Shown in pieces: positions 1 through 5,306 of a stretch of 5,306 nt of DNA. The translations under genes were made by a program, and so were the position numbers. The notes beneath the pieces were generated by a model. That model saw nothing but the letters and a program-made list of their open reading frames with translations. It had not been told where the DNA came from and did not search any database. Source of the stretch: an uncultured Solirubrobacteraceae bacterium. Its GTDB lineage: Bacteria > Actinomycetota > Thermoleophilia > Solirubrobacterales > Solirubrobacteraceae. Each line of letters opens with the position of its first letter. The stretch's first letter is position 1. Location of the stretch: contig CADCVT010000083.1 in assembly GCA_902806215.1 (NCBI GenBank), positions 1-5,306 on the forward strand. Direction: 5' to 3'.

Positions 1-16
1 GCTGCCCGGGTGCGAC

Positions 17-21
17 GGAGG
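17..21 (+). promoter_or_regulatory. Shine-Dalgarno site of infA
   Basis: GGAGG lies four bases upstream of the ATG at 26. It is a strong anti-SD match and fixes the IF-1 start codon. The remaining upstream bases (1-16) are too few to say where the promoter lies. Confidence 0.85.
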
Positions 22-25
22 TCAT

Positions 26-244
26 ATGGCAGTCGAAGAGAAGGTCGAGTTCGAGGGCGAGATCACCGAAGCCCTTCCCAACCTGATGTTCCGGGTCAAG
101 CTGGACAACGGCCACGTGCTCCTGGCGCACCTCGCCGGCAAGATGCGCCGCTTCCGCATCCGCGTCCTTCCCGGTGACAAGGTCCGCGTCGAGGTCTCGC
201 CGTACGACCTGGACCGCGGTCGCATCACCTACCGCTTCAAGTAG
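26..244 (+). CDS. infA: Translation initiation factor IF-1
   Basis: IF-1 is a small OB-fold protein. It binds the A site of the 30S subunit during initiation and works with IF-2 and IF-3. The 72-residue product has the normal family length. It carries the diagnostic blocks in order: EGEITEALPN (about residues 10-19), MFRVKLDNGHVLLAH (21-35), GKMRRFRIRVLPGDKV (38-53) and SPYDLDRGRITYRFK (58-72). The start is the ATG with GGAGG four bases upstream. In many actinobacteria infA is followed by rpmJ, rpsM and other ribosomal protein genes. Here the next gene is on the opposite strand, so this copy ends its transcription unit or stands alone; a second paralogous infA elsewhere is possible. Its final 16 bases overlap the 3' end of the convergent cysteine hydrolase gene. 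The family call is essentially certain. Confidence 0.97.
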   Translation: MAVEEKVEFEGEITEALPNLMFRVKLDNGHVLLAHLAGKMRRFRIRVLPGDKVRVEVSPYDLDRGRITYRFK

Positions 245-771
245 TCCGCCGTCCGCACCACGGTCGCGAACTCCCCGTCGAGGTTCGCGGCCGTCACCCG
301 GGCTAGGAGCTCCGCCGGATAGGTCTCTCCGTCCGGCCCCGTGTGGTCGAACGTCGTCGTCGCGTCGATCACGAAGCGCACGTCGTAGCCGAGGTTGCCG
401 CCCATGCGCGCGGTGGTCTCGCAGCACATGTTGGTCTGGATCCCGCAGACGGCGATGCGGTCGATCCCGCGCTCGGAGAGCCACGCGTCGAGGTCCGGCT
501 CGCCCAGGAACGCGGAGTTGACGTGCTTGGTCACCAGCAGGTCGGGCTCGCCGGCGGCCTCGGGCTTGAGCGCGTTGCCCGGATGGTCGGGCGCGAGCGG
601 CGAGCCCTCCTCGACCGAGTCGTGCCGGACGAAGACGACGGTCTCCCCGCGCTCGCGGAAGTCCTCGATCAGCCGGGCGCAGTTCGCCTCGCACTCGGGG
701 TTGTCGCGCGGCCCCCAGGCGGGCTCGTCGAACGCGCGCTGCAGGTCGACGACGAGGAGCGCCTCGCTCAT
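229..771 (-). CDS. Isochorismatase-like cysteine hydrolase
   Basis: This 180-residue protein belongs to the isochorismatase-like hydrolase superfamily, whose members hydrolyse amides, ureido compounds or vinyl ethers in the cytoplasm. The expected catalytic triad is visible: Asp9 in LLVVDLQRAF, Lys82 in VTKHVNSAF and the nucleophile Cys116 in CGIQTNMCCETTAR. The GI pair at 110-111 sits where family members have a conserved cis peptide bond. Length is typical and there is no signal peptide or membrane segment. The start ATG overlaps the TGA of the upstream TetR gene (ATGA), and a GAGGG site lies seven bases before it, inside the TetR gene, so translation is probably coupled. The 3' end overlaps infA by 16 bases on the opposite strand. 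The substrate cannot be read from sequence: nicotinamidase, N-carbamoyl amidase or a detoxifying hydrolase are all possible. True isochorismatase is unlikely because no siderophore genes are nearby. Confidence 0.92.
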   Translation of the reverse strand: MSEALLVVDLQRAFDEPAWGPRDNPECEANCARLIEDFRERGETVVFVRHDSVEEGSPLAPDHPGNALKPEAAGEPDLLVTKHVNSAFLGEPDLDAWLSERGIDRIAVCGIQTNMCCETTARMGGNLGYDVRFVIDATTTFDHTGPDGETYPAELLARVTAANLDGEFATVVRTADYLKR

Positions 772-1400
772 CCGTCGACCCTCGGCTGTGCCGCCAGCGC
801 CTCGATGCCGCCCCGCAGGAAGGTGAGCGCCTCGTCGAAGACCGCGAGCGGGTCGGGCGCGGCGTCGGCGGGCGCGTCGTCGGAGAAGTCCGAGAGCGTC
901 TGGAACGCGGCGGTCGCCGCGGCACCGATCATGCGGGGGCGCAGCGCGTCGGCGGGCACGTCGAGGTCGCGTGCGACGGCGGCGGCGAGCACGTCCTCGA
1001 ACTCAGCCATCTTCGCCCGGTCGTGCTCGCGGAGCGCGGGCGTCGAGACGACGATGCGCCGGCGACAGAGCTCCATCTCGTCCTGCCAGTCGACCTGGCG
1101 GGTGAAGTCCTCGACCCAACTCCGCAGCGCCTCGATCGCTGTCTCGCCGTCCGCTCGCTCGTCGAGTCGGAGGCGGAGGCCGTCGACGACGACGTCGTTG
1201 TCGTGGAAGACGACGGCTTCCTTCGTCGGGAAGTAGCCGAAGAACGTCCGCGGCGCGATGTCGGCGGCGGCGGCGATGTCGGCGACGGTCGTCGCCTCGT
1301 AGCCGTTCTGGTCGAAGAGCCGCAGCGCCGCGGCGATGATCGCGTCGCGCGTCTGCTGCTTCTTGCGCTCACGCAGGCCGGCCTCGGTCATGAACGCCAT
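768..1400 (-). CDS. TetR/AcrR-family transcriptional regulator
   Basis: This is a one-component repressor-type regulator of 210 residues, within the usual TetR size range. The N-terminal DNA-binding domain spans about residues 14-62. Helix 1 starts at TRDAIIAAALRLF (17-29), the helix-turn-helix is TTVADIAAAADIAPRTFFGYF (37-57) and the typical closing PTKEAV follows. RTFFGYFPTKEA is highly characteristic of the family. The remainder is the ligand-binding and dimerisation part; the stretch CRRRIVVSTPALREHDRAKM resembles the MftR-like C-terminal domain, an impression from memory only. ATG at 1398-1400 gives residue 1. A second ATG at 1389-1391 would remove three residues, and neither has a clear ribosome binding site. 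The gene is the first of a two-gene leftward operon and is divergent from the MMPL transporter gene across 72 bp, a classic layout for a regulator controlling itself and the transporter. The inducer is unknown. Confidence 0.95.
   Translation of the reverse strand: MAFMTEAGLRERKKQQTRDAIIAAALRLFDQNGYEATTVADIAAAADIAPRTFFGYFPTKEAVVFHDNDVVVDGLRLRLDERADGETAIEALRSWVEDFTRQVDWQDEMELCRRRIVVSTPALREHDRAKMAEFEDVLAAAVARDLDVPADALRPRMIGAAATAAFQTLSDFSDDAPADAAPDPLAVFDEALTFLRGGIEALAAQPRVDG
779..783 (-). promoter_or_regulatory. Internal Shine-Dalgarno site for the cysteine hydrolase
   Basis: GAGGG on the minus strand lies seven bases before the hydrolase ATG (769-771) and within the last codons of the TetR gene. 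It supports the chosen hydrolase start and, with the ATGA overlap, translational coupling of the two genes. Confidence 0.6.
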
Positions 1401-1472
1401 CGTACCGTTTGTGCAGCCTCGGCATATATGCAGTCATTGCAAGAATGCAGAGACTGTGTCAAGCTGCGCGCC
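1401..1472. promoter_or_regulatory. Divergent promoter/operator region between tetR and MMPL genes
   Basis: This 72-bp spacer separates the divergent TetR and MMPL starts and is visibly richer in A and T than its surroundings. It contains the perfect palindrome GCATATATGC (1422-1431). An inverted pair CAGTC (1431-1435) / GACTG (1452-1456) flanks 16 bases, and a smaller pair CATT (1435-1438) / AATG (1444-1447) lies inside it. TGCAG occurs three times at 1412, 1429 and 1446, exactly 17 bp apart. TetR dimers typically bind palindromes in such spacers, so this is the expected operator for both units; which element is bound is an inference. No convincing paired -35/-10 promoter could be identified on either strand; the TATAT core at 1425-1429 is the only -10-like feature. 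Confidence 0.6.
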
Positions 1473-3599
1473 ATGGCCCACCTCCTCGCGCGCCTCGCCG
1501 CCGCCGCCGCCACCCACTGGAAGCGCTCGCTCGCGCTGGTCGTCGTCGTCCTCGTCGCGATCGGCGGTCTCGCTGCGGCGGGGGGATCGTTCACCGACGA
1601 CTTCAAGACTCCCGGCACCGAGTCGCAGGCCGCGTACGACTTGCTCGCCGAGCGGTTCCCGTCGGCTTCGGGGGACACGGCGACGCTGGTCTTCCGGGTG
1701 GACGACGGGACGGTCCGCGACCGCGAGCGCGCGGCGGCGATCTCCCGTACGGTCGCGGCGGTCGCCGAGCAGCCCAACGTCAGCGGGGTCGTCGACCCGC
1801 TCGGCCGCGACGGCGCGCAGCAGATCTCGCGCGACGGGCGCATCGCCTACGCGGTGGTGCAGTACGACCGCCCGGCGACCGGCCTCGGCGCCGAGGCGGG
1901 CAAGCGGCTGGAGGAGGCGTCGAAGATCGCGGAGTCCGCGGGCGTCGACGCCGACCGCCGCGGCGCGATCGTCGACCAGGCCGAGCAGGGGTCGGTGCCG
2001 ATCGGCGAGCTCATCGGCATCGCGATCGCGATCATCGTGCTGACGCTCGTCTTCCGCTCGTGGGCGGCGATGGCTCTGACGCTGATCTCCGCGCTGATCG
2101 CGCTTGCCGTCGGCGTGATGCTGCTCGCCTTCGGCGCACGCTTCGTGGACTTCCCGACCTTCGCCCCGACGCTCGGCGTGATGATCGGCCTCGGCGTCGG
2201 CATCGACTACGCGCTGCTCATCGTCGGCCGCTACCGCGAGCAGCTCGTGGCCGGCGACGACGTGGGGACCGCAGCGGCCGTCGCCAACCGCACCGCCGGC
2301 ACGTCGGTCATCGCGGCCGGCGCGATCGTCGTCGTCGCCATCGGCGGGCTGCTCGCCACGGGGATCCCGTTCGTCGGCCGCATGGGCGTCGGCTCGGCGA
2401 TCATCGTCGCCGCGGTCGCCGTCGGCGCGGTCACGGTGCTCCCGGTGCTCATGGGCGCGTTCGCCAAGCGGCTGCGTCCGCGCGATCCCGCGCACGTCGC
2501 GCCGTCTCCGCGGTTCGCCCGGTGGGGCGAGTTCGTCACCGGCCGCCCGTGGCGCGCGGCGATCGCCGGGACGCTCGTCCTGCTCGTCCTCGCGACGCCG
2601 TTCACGGCGCTGCGGCTCGGCCAGCCCGACGACGGCAACGACGCGGCGTCCTCGACGACGCGCCAGGCGTACGACGGGCTCGCCGAGGGCTTCGGGCCCG
2701 GCTTCAACGGCCAGCTCGTCCTCGCGGCGAAGGTCCCGGCGGGCGCCGAGGGGCGCGCCGCGGTCGAGCGCGTCGAGCGCGCAGTCGCGAACACCCCCGG
2801 CGTGGCGTCGGTCTCACCCGCGCAGCTCAACGAGCGCGGCGACGCGGCGGCGCTGCAGGTCGTCCCGTCGACCTCGCCGCAGGACGAGCGGACCTCGCAG
2901 CTCGTCGAGCGCCTGCGCTCCGACGTGCTTCCGCGGGCGGTGACCGGCAACGACGTGGAGGTCTACGTCGGCGGCGCGACCGCCACGTTCGAGGACCTCG
3001 CGGACCGGATCGCGGGGCGCCTCCCGCTGTTCATCGGGCTCGTCGTCTCGCTGAGCGTGCTCCTGCTCATGGCGGTCTTCCGGTCGCTGTGGGTCCCGCT
3101 CGTCAGCGCCGCCTTCAACCTGCTGAGCATCGCCGCGGCGTACGGCGTCGTCGTCGCCGTGTTCCAGTGGGGCTGGGGATCGAGCCTCCTCGGCGTCGAC
3201 GGCGAGGTGCCGATCGTCTCGTTCGTCCCGCTGTTCATGTTCGCCGTGCTGTTCGGGCTGAGCATGGACTACAACGTCTTCCTGCAGTCGCGCATCCGCG
3301 AGGAGGCGCTCGCGGGCGCCGGCCCGCGCGAGAGCGTCGTCCTCGGGCTGGCCCGCGTCGCGCGGATCATCCTCGCGGCCGGCGCGATCATGACCGCGGT
3401 CTTCCTCGGGTTCGTCACCGACCCGGAGGTCGTGGTCAAGACGATCGGGCTCGGCCTGGCGGTCGCGATCCTCATCGACGTGGTCGTCGTGCGGCTCGTG
3501 ATCGCACCCGCGGTGATGACCATCCTCGGCGAGCGGGCGTGGCGGCTGCCGCGCTGGCTCGACCGCGCGCTGCCCCGGATCGCGCTCGAGGGAACGTGA
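1473..3599 (+). CDS. MMPL-family (RND superfamily) membrane transporter
   Basis: This 708-residue inner-membrane protein is a proton-driven transporter of the MMPL type, a family that exports lipids, hydrophobic metabolites or drugs. The layout is complete. Helix 1 lies at about 19-38 and the first extracytoplasmic domain at 39-175. Helices 2-6 span about 177-328 and helix 7 about 359-380. The second extracytoplasmic domain covers 381-515 and helices 8-12 about 517-685. The proton-relay Asp-Tyr pairs are present: Asp245-Tyr246 in GVGIDYALL of helix 4 and Asp599-Tyr600 in GLSMDYNVF of helix 10, matching the pairs known in MmpL3. There is no long C-terminal cytoplasmic tail. The start ATG at 1473 places helix 1 as usual but has no good ribosome binding site. 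An in-frame ATG at 1428 would add 15 residues and would begin inside the palindrome. Regulation by the divergent TetR protein is likely. The substrate is unknown; a drug or lipid exporter role is inferred from family and context. Confidence 0.94.
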   Translation: MAHLLARLAAAAATHWKRSLALVVVVLVAIGGLAAAGGSFTDDFKTPGTESQAAYDLLAERFPSASGDTATLVFRVDDGTVRDRERAAAISRTVAAVAEQPNVSGVVDPLGRDGAQQISRDGRIAYAVVQYDRPATGLGAEAGKRLEEASKIAESAGVDADRRGAIVDQAEQGSVPIGELIGIAIAIIVLTLVFRSWAAMALTLISALIALAVGVMLLAFGARFVDFPTFAPTLGVMIGLGVGIDYALLIVGRYREQLVAGDDVGTAAAVANRTAGTSVIAAGAIVVVAIGGLLATGIPFVGRMGVGSAIIVAAVAVGAVTVLPVLMGAFAKRLRPRDPAHVAPSPRFARWGEFVTGRPWRAAIAGTLVLLVLATPFTALRLGQPDDGNDAASSTTRQAYDGLAEGFGPGFNGQLVLAAKVPAGAEGRAAVERVERAVANTPGVASVSPAQLNERGDAAALQVVPSTSPQDERTSQLVERLRSDVLPRAVTGNDVEVYVGGATATFEDLADRIAGRLPLFIGLVVSLSVLLLMAVFRSLWVPLVSAAFNLLSIAAAYGVVVAVFQWGWGSSLLGVDGEVPIVSFVPLFMFAVLFGLSMDYNVFLQSRIREEALAGAGPRESVVLGLARVARIILAAGAIMTAVFLGFVTDPEVVVKTIGLGLAVAILIDVVVVRLVIAPAVMTILGERAWRLPRWLDRALPRIALEGT

Positions 3600-3608
3600 C
3601 CGGAGGTT

Positions 3609-3642
3609 GTCGGCACGCTTCGCCGCGTGAATCGGCGCCGAC
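3609..3642 (+). terminator. Hairpin after the MMPL gene, possible terminator
   Basis: Ten bases after the MMPL stop codon, GTCGG (3609-3613) can pair with CCGAC (3638-3642). The adjoining CACGC (3614-3618) can pair with GCGTG (3625-3629), giving a stacked but bulged stem with a six-base loop. No run of T follows, so it is not a classical intrinsic terminator. Such U-less hairpins are proposed terminators in GC-rich actinobacteria. It may equally be chance or belong to the 5' leader of the next gene. Confidence 0.35.
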
Positions 3643-3656
3643 CCGGCTACCCTCAG

Positions 3657-3663
3657 AGGAGGT
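3657..3663 (+). promoter_or_regulatory. Strong but distant Shine-Dalgarno-like AGGAGGT
   Basis: AGGAGGT is a near-perfect anti-SD match in the 85-bp gap before the GTG at 3685, but the spacing is 21 bases, far beyond the usual 5-10. No ATG, GTG or TTG occurs between it and 3685. It may be a coincidence, act through leader folding, or be recognised at an unusual distance. The start at 3685 is therefore supported by reading frame rather than by this site. Confidence 0.4.
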
Positions 3664-3684
3664 CGCCCACCCGACCGCTTCCAC

Positions 3685-5187
3685 GTGACCGAGAACGCCC
3701 CCGACACCACGGCCGACGAGCCGACTGCCGCTGAGCCGGTCAGTGACCCTTCGCCTGCCGCGGAGGAGCCGTCGGTCGCGAAGGATCTGCCCGAGTCGAG
3801 CGAGCCGGTCACCGAGTCGCCGGCGCCTGCCGAGCAGCCCGTAGCGCAGGAGCCGGCGCCTGCCGCCGAGGCCTCTGCCCCGCAGGAGGCGCCCGCTGAG
3901 CCGGTCACCGAGGCCTCGCCCGCCGCGGACGCCGTCGCCGCCGAGGAGGCTCCGGCCGCGCAGTCCGCTCCCGAGCAGCCCGCCGCCGAGGAGGCTCCGG
4001 CCGAGCAGCCCGCTCCCGAGCAGCCCGCCGCTGAGGAGGCTCCGGCCGAGCCGATCACCGAGGCCTCGCCCGCCGCCGATGCCGTGGCAGCCGAGGAGGC
4101 GCCCGCCGCGTCCGACGACGCGCCGCAGATCGGCCCCAAGATCATCGGGATGGCCGCGCCGACGCCGCCGCCCCCGCCGGTGCAGCGTCTCCCGCGCGAG
4201 GAGCGCAAGGAGCGTCCCCGCCGTCGTCGCCTCAACGCGACGCAGAAGCACCGCAACGTCTTCTTCGCTCGCCTCAACGAGTTCCGCCGCTCGACCCAGC
4301 CGGTCGTCGACGGCCAGGAGGGCGTCGTCGAGGAGGCCGCGGCGGCTTCCGACGCGCCCGCTCCCGACGCTCCGGACGCGTTCACGCCCGACGCCCCGGT
4401 CGCCGAGACGCCCGAGGCCGCCGCGCCCGAGGCTCCGGCCGCCGAGACGCCCGACGCTCCCGAGGCACCGCCCGCCGACGCCGCGCCCGCCGAGAAGGCT
4501 CCGGCCGCCGACGCCGCTCCTGCCGTGGAGGCCCCGGCCGCCGAGGCGCCCGAGGCCCCCGCTGCCGACGCCGCTCCCGCGACCGACGAGGCGCCCGCCG
4601 AGGCCGACGCCGCCCGGGCCGCCGAGGCCGCTCCGCAGCAGCAGCAGCCCTCGCAGCAGCGCCGCTCCTCCGCGCCGCCGACGATCGACCGCCCGCGGCT
4701 CATCGCGGCGATCGAGCGCGCCGGCGGCCCCGAGGTCGTCCAGGAGGCCCTTCAGCCCAAGCGCGACGAGAACGGCCAGCCGCTCAAGTGGGCCACCGTC
4801 TGCGCCGACGCCTGCAAGGGCCTCAAGCCGGGCGACCCGATCTTCGGCGCGTGGATCCGCCTCGCCGCCACCCCCGTCTCCGCGATCAAGAACGAGCTCG
4901 GCCTGCCGGAGCGCGGCGGTCGCGACGACCGTGCCCGCGGGCGCGGCCGCGGCGGTCCCGGCCAGGGACGCGGCGGCCCGGGCGATCGCGGCGAGCGCCG
5001 TCCCCGCGAGGACCGCGTCTCCCGCGAGGACCTCGAGAAGCTCGGCACCGGCGGTCGCGTCGGCGCGAACATCCGCATCATCGGGTCGGGCGACGAGGAG
5101 AAGAAGGAGCGCGAGCGCCGCCGCAAGGAAGAGCGCGAGGCCAAGCGTCAGGCCGAGCGCGACCGTCTCGCCCGCCTCGGCTACTAG
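3685..5187 (+). CDS. Ala/Pro/Glu-rich protein with RG box, function unknown
   Basis: I do not recognise this 500-residue protein. It reads as blocks. Residues 1-150 form an acidic Ala/Pro/Glu tract with internal repeats. Residues 151-204 form a basic island with five prolines (161-165), a PRRRR cluster (178-182) and the apparently helical KHRNVFFARLNEFRR (188-202). Residues 205-317 are a second acidic Ala/Pro/Asp tract, followed by QQQQ (318-321). Residues 333-412 look folded: they hold the only cysteines (Cys373, Cys377), Trp369 and Trp390, and GDPIFGAWIRLAATP (383-397). Residues 413-444 are an RG-rich box with RGRGRGG at 418-424. Residues 471-498 are a charged, probably helical tail. There is no signal peptide or membrane helix, so it is probably cytoplasmic. 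RG boxes and alternating charge blocks are typical of RNA- or DNA-binding and scaffold proteins, which is the best but weak guess. It starts with GTG and ends in a stem-loop facing a convergent gene. Confidence 0.85.
   Translation: MTENAPDTTADEPTAAEPVSDPSPAAEEPSVAKDLPESSEPVTESPAPAEQPVAQEPAPAAEASAPQEAPAEPVTEASPAADAVAAEEAPAAQSAPEQPAAEEAPAEQPAPEQPAAEEAPAEPITEASPAADAVAAEEAPAASDDAPQIGPKIIGMAAPTPPPPPVQRLPREERKERPRRRRLNATQKHRNVFFARLNEFRRSTQPVVDGQEGVVEEAAAASDAPAPDAPDAFTPDAPVAETPEAAAPEAPAAETPDAPEAPPADAAPAEKAPAADAAPAVEAPAAEAPEAPAADAAPATDEAPAEADAARAAEAAPQQQQPSQQRRSSAPPTIDRPRLIAAIERAGGPEVVQEALQPKRDENGQPLKWATVCADACKGLKPGDPIFGAWIRLAATPVSAIKNELGLPERGGRDDRARGRGRGGPGQGRGGPGDRGERRPREDRVSREDLEKLGTGGRVGANIRIIGSGDEEKKERERRRKEEREAKRQAERDRLARLGY
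3898..4110 (+). repeat. 63-bp direct repeat pair, 150 bp apart, inside the Ala/Pro/Glu gene
   Basis: Bases 3898-3960 and 4048-4110 encode near-identical 21-residue segments (residues 72-92 and 122-142) with the core TEASPAADAVAAEEAPAA. They differ at 7 of 63 bases. Six differences are synonymous third-position changes and one changes Val to Ile. The exact 150-bp offset keeps frame and suggests an old internal duplication under constraint on the protein sequence. Confidence 0.85.
3967..4050 (+). repeat. 45-bp tandem repeat (about two copies)
   Basis: The unit starting at 3967 repeats from 4012 with a 45-bp period. The first 39 bases of each copy match except for one silent GCC/GCT change. Each encodes APEQPAAEEAPAE (residues 95-107 and 110-122). 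It lies between the arms of the larger 63-bp repeat pair, so the N-terminal tract probably grew by repeated in-frame duplication. Confidence 0.85.
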
Positions 5188-5192
5188 CCGAG
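5176..5192. terminator. Hairpin at the convergent gene junction
   Basis: CTCGGCT (5176-5182) and AGCCGAG (5186-5192) form a perfect seven-base-pair stem with a three-base loop. The TAG stop of the rightward gene (5185-5187) lies in the loop and right arm. The symmetric stem sits between two convergent genes and could end transcription from both sides. Neither strand shows a T run after it, so terminator function is only possible. Confidence 0.35.
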
Positions 5193-5208
5193 CCGTACTA
5201 CCTCTGAG

Positions 5209-5306
5209 CTAGACCGCCGGGCCCGTCGCGCCGGTGTCGATCGCCGCCTGGCGGACCGCCTGGGCGACGCACACGTGGACCTCGGGGTCGAGCACCTCGG
5301 GAACGA
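5209..5306 (-). CDS. C-terminus of a probable malic enzyme (partial)
   Basis: Reading leftward from the window edge, one frame stays open for 31 codons and ends at TAG (5209-5211). The peptide runs VPEVLDPEVHVCVAQAVRQA and then AIDTGATGPAV. The pattern of a Pro near the start, DP, then alternating Val/Ala and a final AA-x-x-TGA resembles the end of the NAD-binding domain of bacterial malic enzymes, as in IPSPFDPR...VAxAVAxAAxxxGVA. Malic enzyme converts malate to pyruvate and CO2 with reduction of NAD or NADP. The gene continues beyond the window, so the catalytic residues cannot be checked. It converges on the Ala/Pro/Glu gene with 21 bases between stop codons. The reading frame is fairly safe; the product name is a recollection of family pattern, not a database match. 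Confidence 0.6.
   Translation of the reverse strand, partial: VPEVLDPEVHVCVAQAVRQAAIDTGATGPAV

Noticed and set aside
216..235. A small stem, GCGGT (216-220) with ACCGC (231-235), near the infA stop.
   Set aside because: Only five pairs with a ten-base loop, inside coding sequence of both genes and without a T run; not distinguishable from chance in GC-rich DNA.
343..1236. A 297-codon plus-strand frame across the hydrolase and TetR genes.
   Set aside because: Both minus-strand genes have clear family motifs, so this frame is their antisense shadow.
1023..1472. An extended MMPL reading frame starting at 1023.
   Set aside because: The extension is antisense to the TetR gene and encodes nothing resembling an MMPL N-terminus; the first membrane helix begins just after the ATG at 1473.
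2814..4703. A long open frame on the minus strand (about 629 codons) opposite the Ala/Pro/Glu gene.
   Set aside because: It is Gly/Ala/Ser repeats mirroring GCC-rich codons of the sense gene and runs across the MMPL end, the hairpin and the intergenic gap; very GC-rich DNA lacks stop codons in such shadow frames.
5193..5212. A tRNA-like A-box on the minus strand, TAGCTCAGAGG followed by TAGTAC, overlapping the end of the partial gene.
   Set aside because: No GGTTCGA-type T-arm, no anticodon stem and no acceptor pairing follow within tRNA distance; it is a chance match.
1..5306. Search by eye for CRISPR arrays, insertion sequences, attachment sites and rRNA.
   Set aside because: The only repeats are the in-frame ones in the Ala/Pro/Glu gene; there are no regularly spaced repeat-spacer units, transposase motifs or terminal inverted repeats.

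Overview
This is a very GC-rich bacterial window with codon third positions dominated by G and C. The proteins look actinobacterial. An MMPL-family transporter beside a TetR regulator, a GTG start and Ala/Pro/Arg-rich proteins would suit a deep-branching actinobacterial lineage such as the Thermoleophilia/Solirubrobacterales. That placement is an inference from style, not a homology result.

Layout from left to right. (1) infA (26-244, +) encodes translation initiation factor IF-1 and has a strong ribosome binding site. No ribosomal protein gene follows it. It runs tail-to-tail into a leftward pair, and the last 16 bases of the two genes overlap. (2) The leftward pair is a TetR-family regulator (768-1400, -) followed by an isochorismatase-like cysteine hydrolase (229-771, -). 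They share an ATGA stop/start overlap, so they are almost certainly co-transcribed and translationally coupled. (3) A 72-bp AT-richer divergent intergenic region (1401-1472) holds several small palindromes and three TGCAG boxes spaced exactly 17 bp apart. It is the obvious place for the TetR operator and the divergent promoters. (4) An MMPL/RND-superfamily transporter of 708 residues (1473-3599, +) has the full two-halved, twelve-helix layout and both Asp-Tyr pairs expected in proton-relay helices 4 and 10. A hairpin follows its stop codon. (5) A 500-residue protein that I do not recognise (3685-5187, +) is built from two acidic Ala/Pro/Glu repeat tracts, a basic island between them, a compact and apparently folded domain, an RG-rich box and a charged C-terminal helix. 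(6) The last 98 bases hold the C-terminus of a leftward gene, probably a malic enzyme, convergent with the preceding gene.

Functionally, the regulator, hydrolase and transporter look like one locally controlled export or detoxification locus inserted between housekeeping genes. The regulator probably controls its own operon and the divergent transporter from the shared intergenic region. The most unusual item is the 500-residue disordered, RG-box-bearing protein. Its architecture resembles nucleic-acid-binding or scaffold proteins, but no function can be assigned from the sequence alone.
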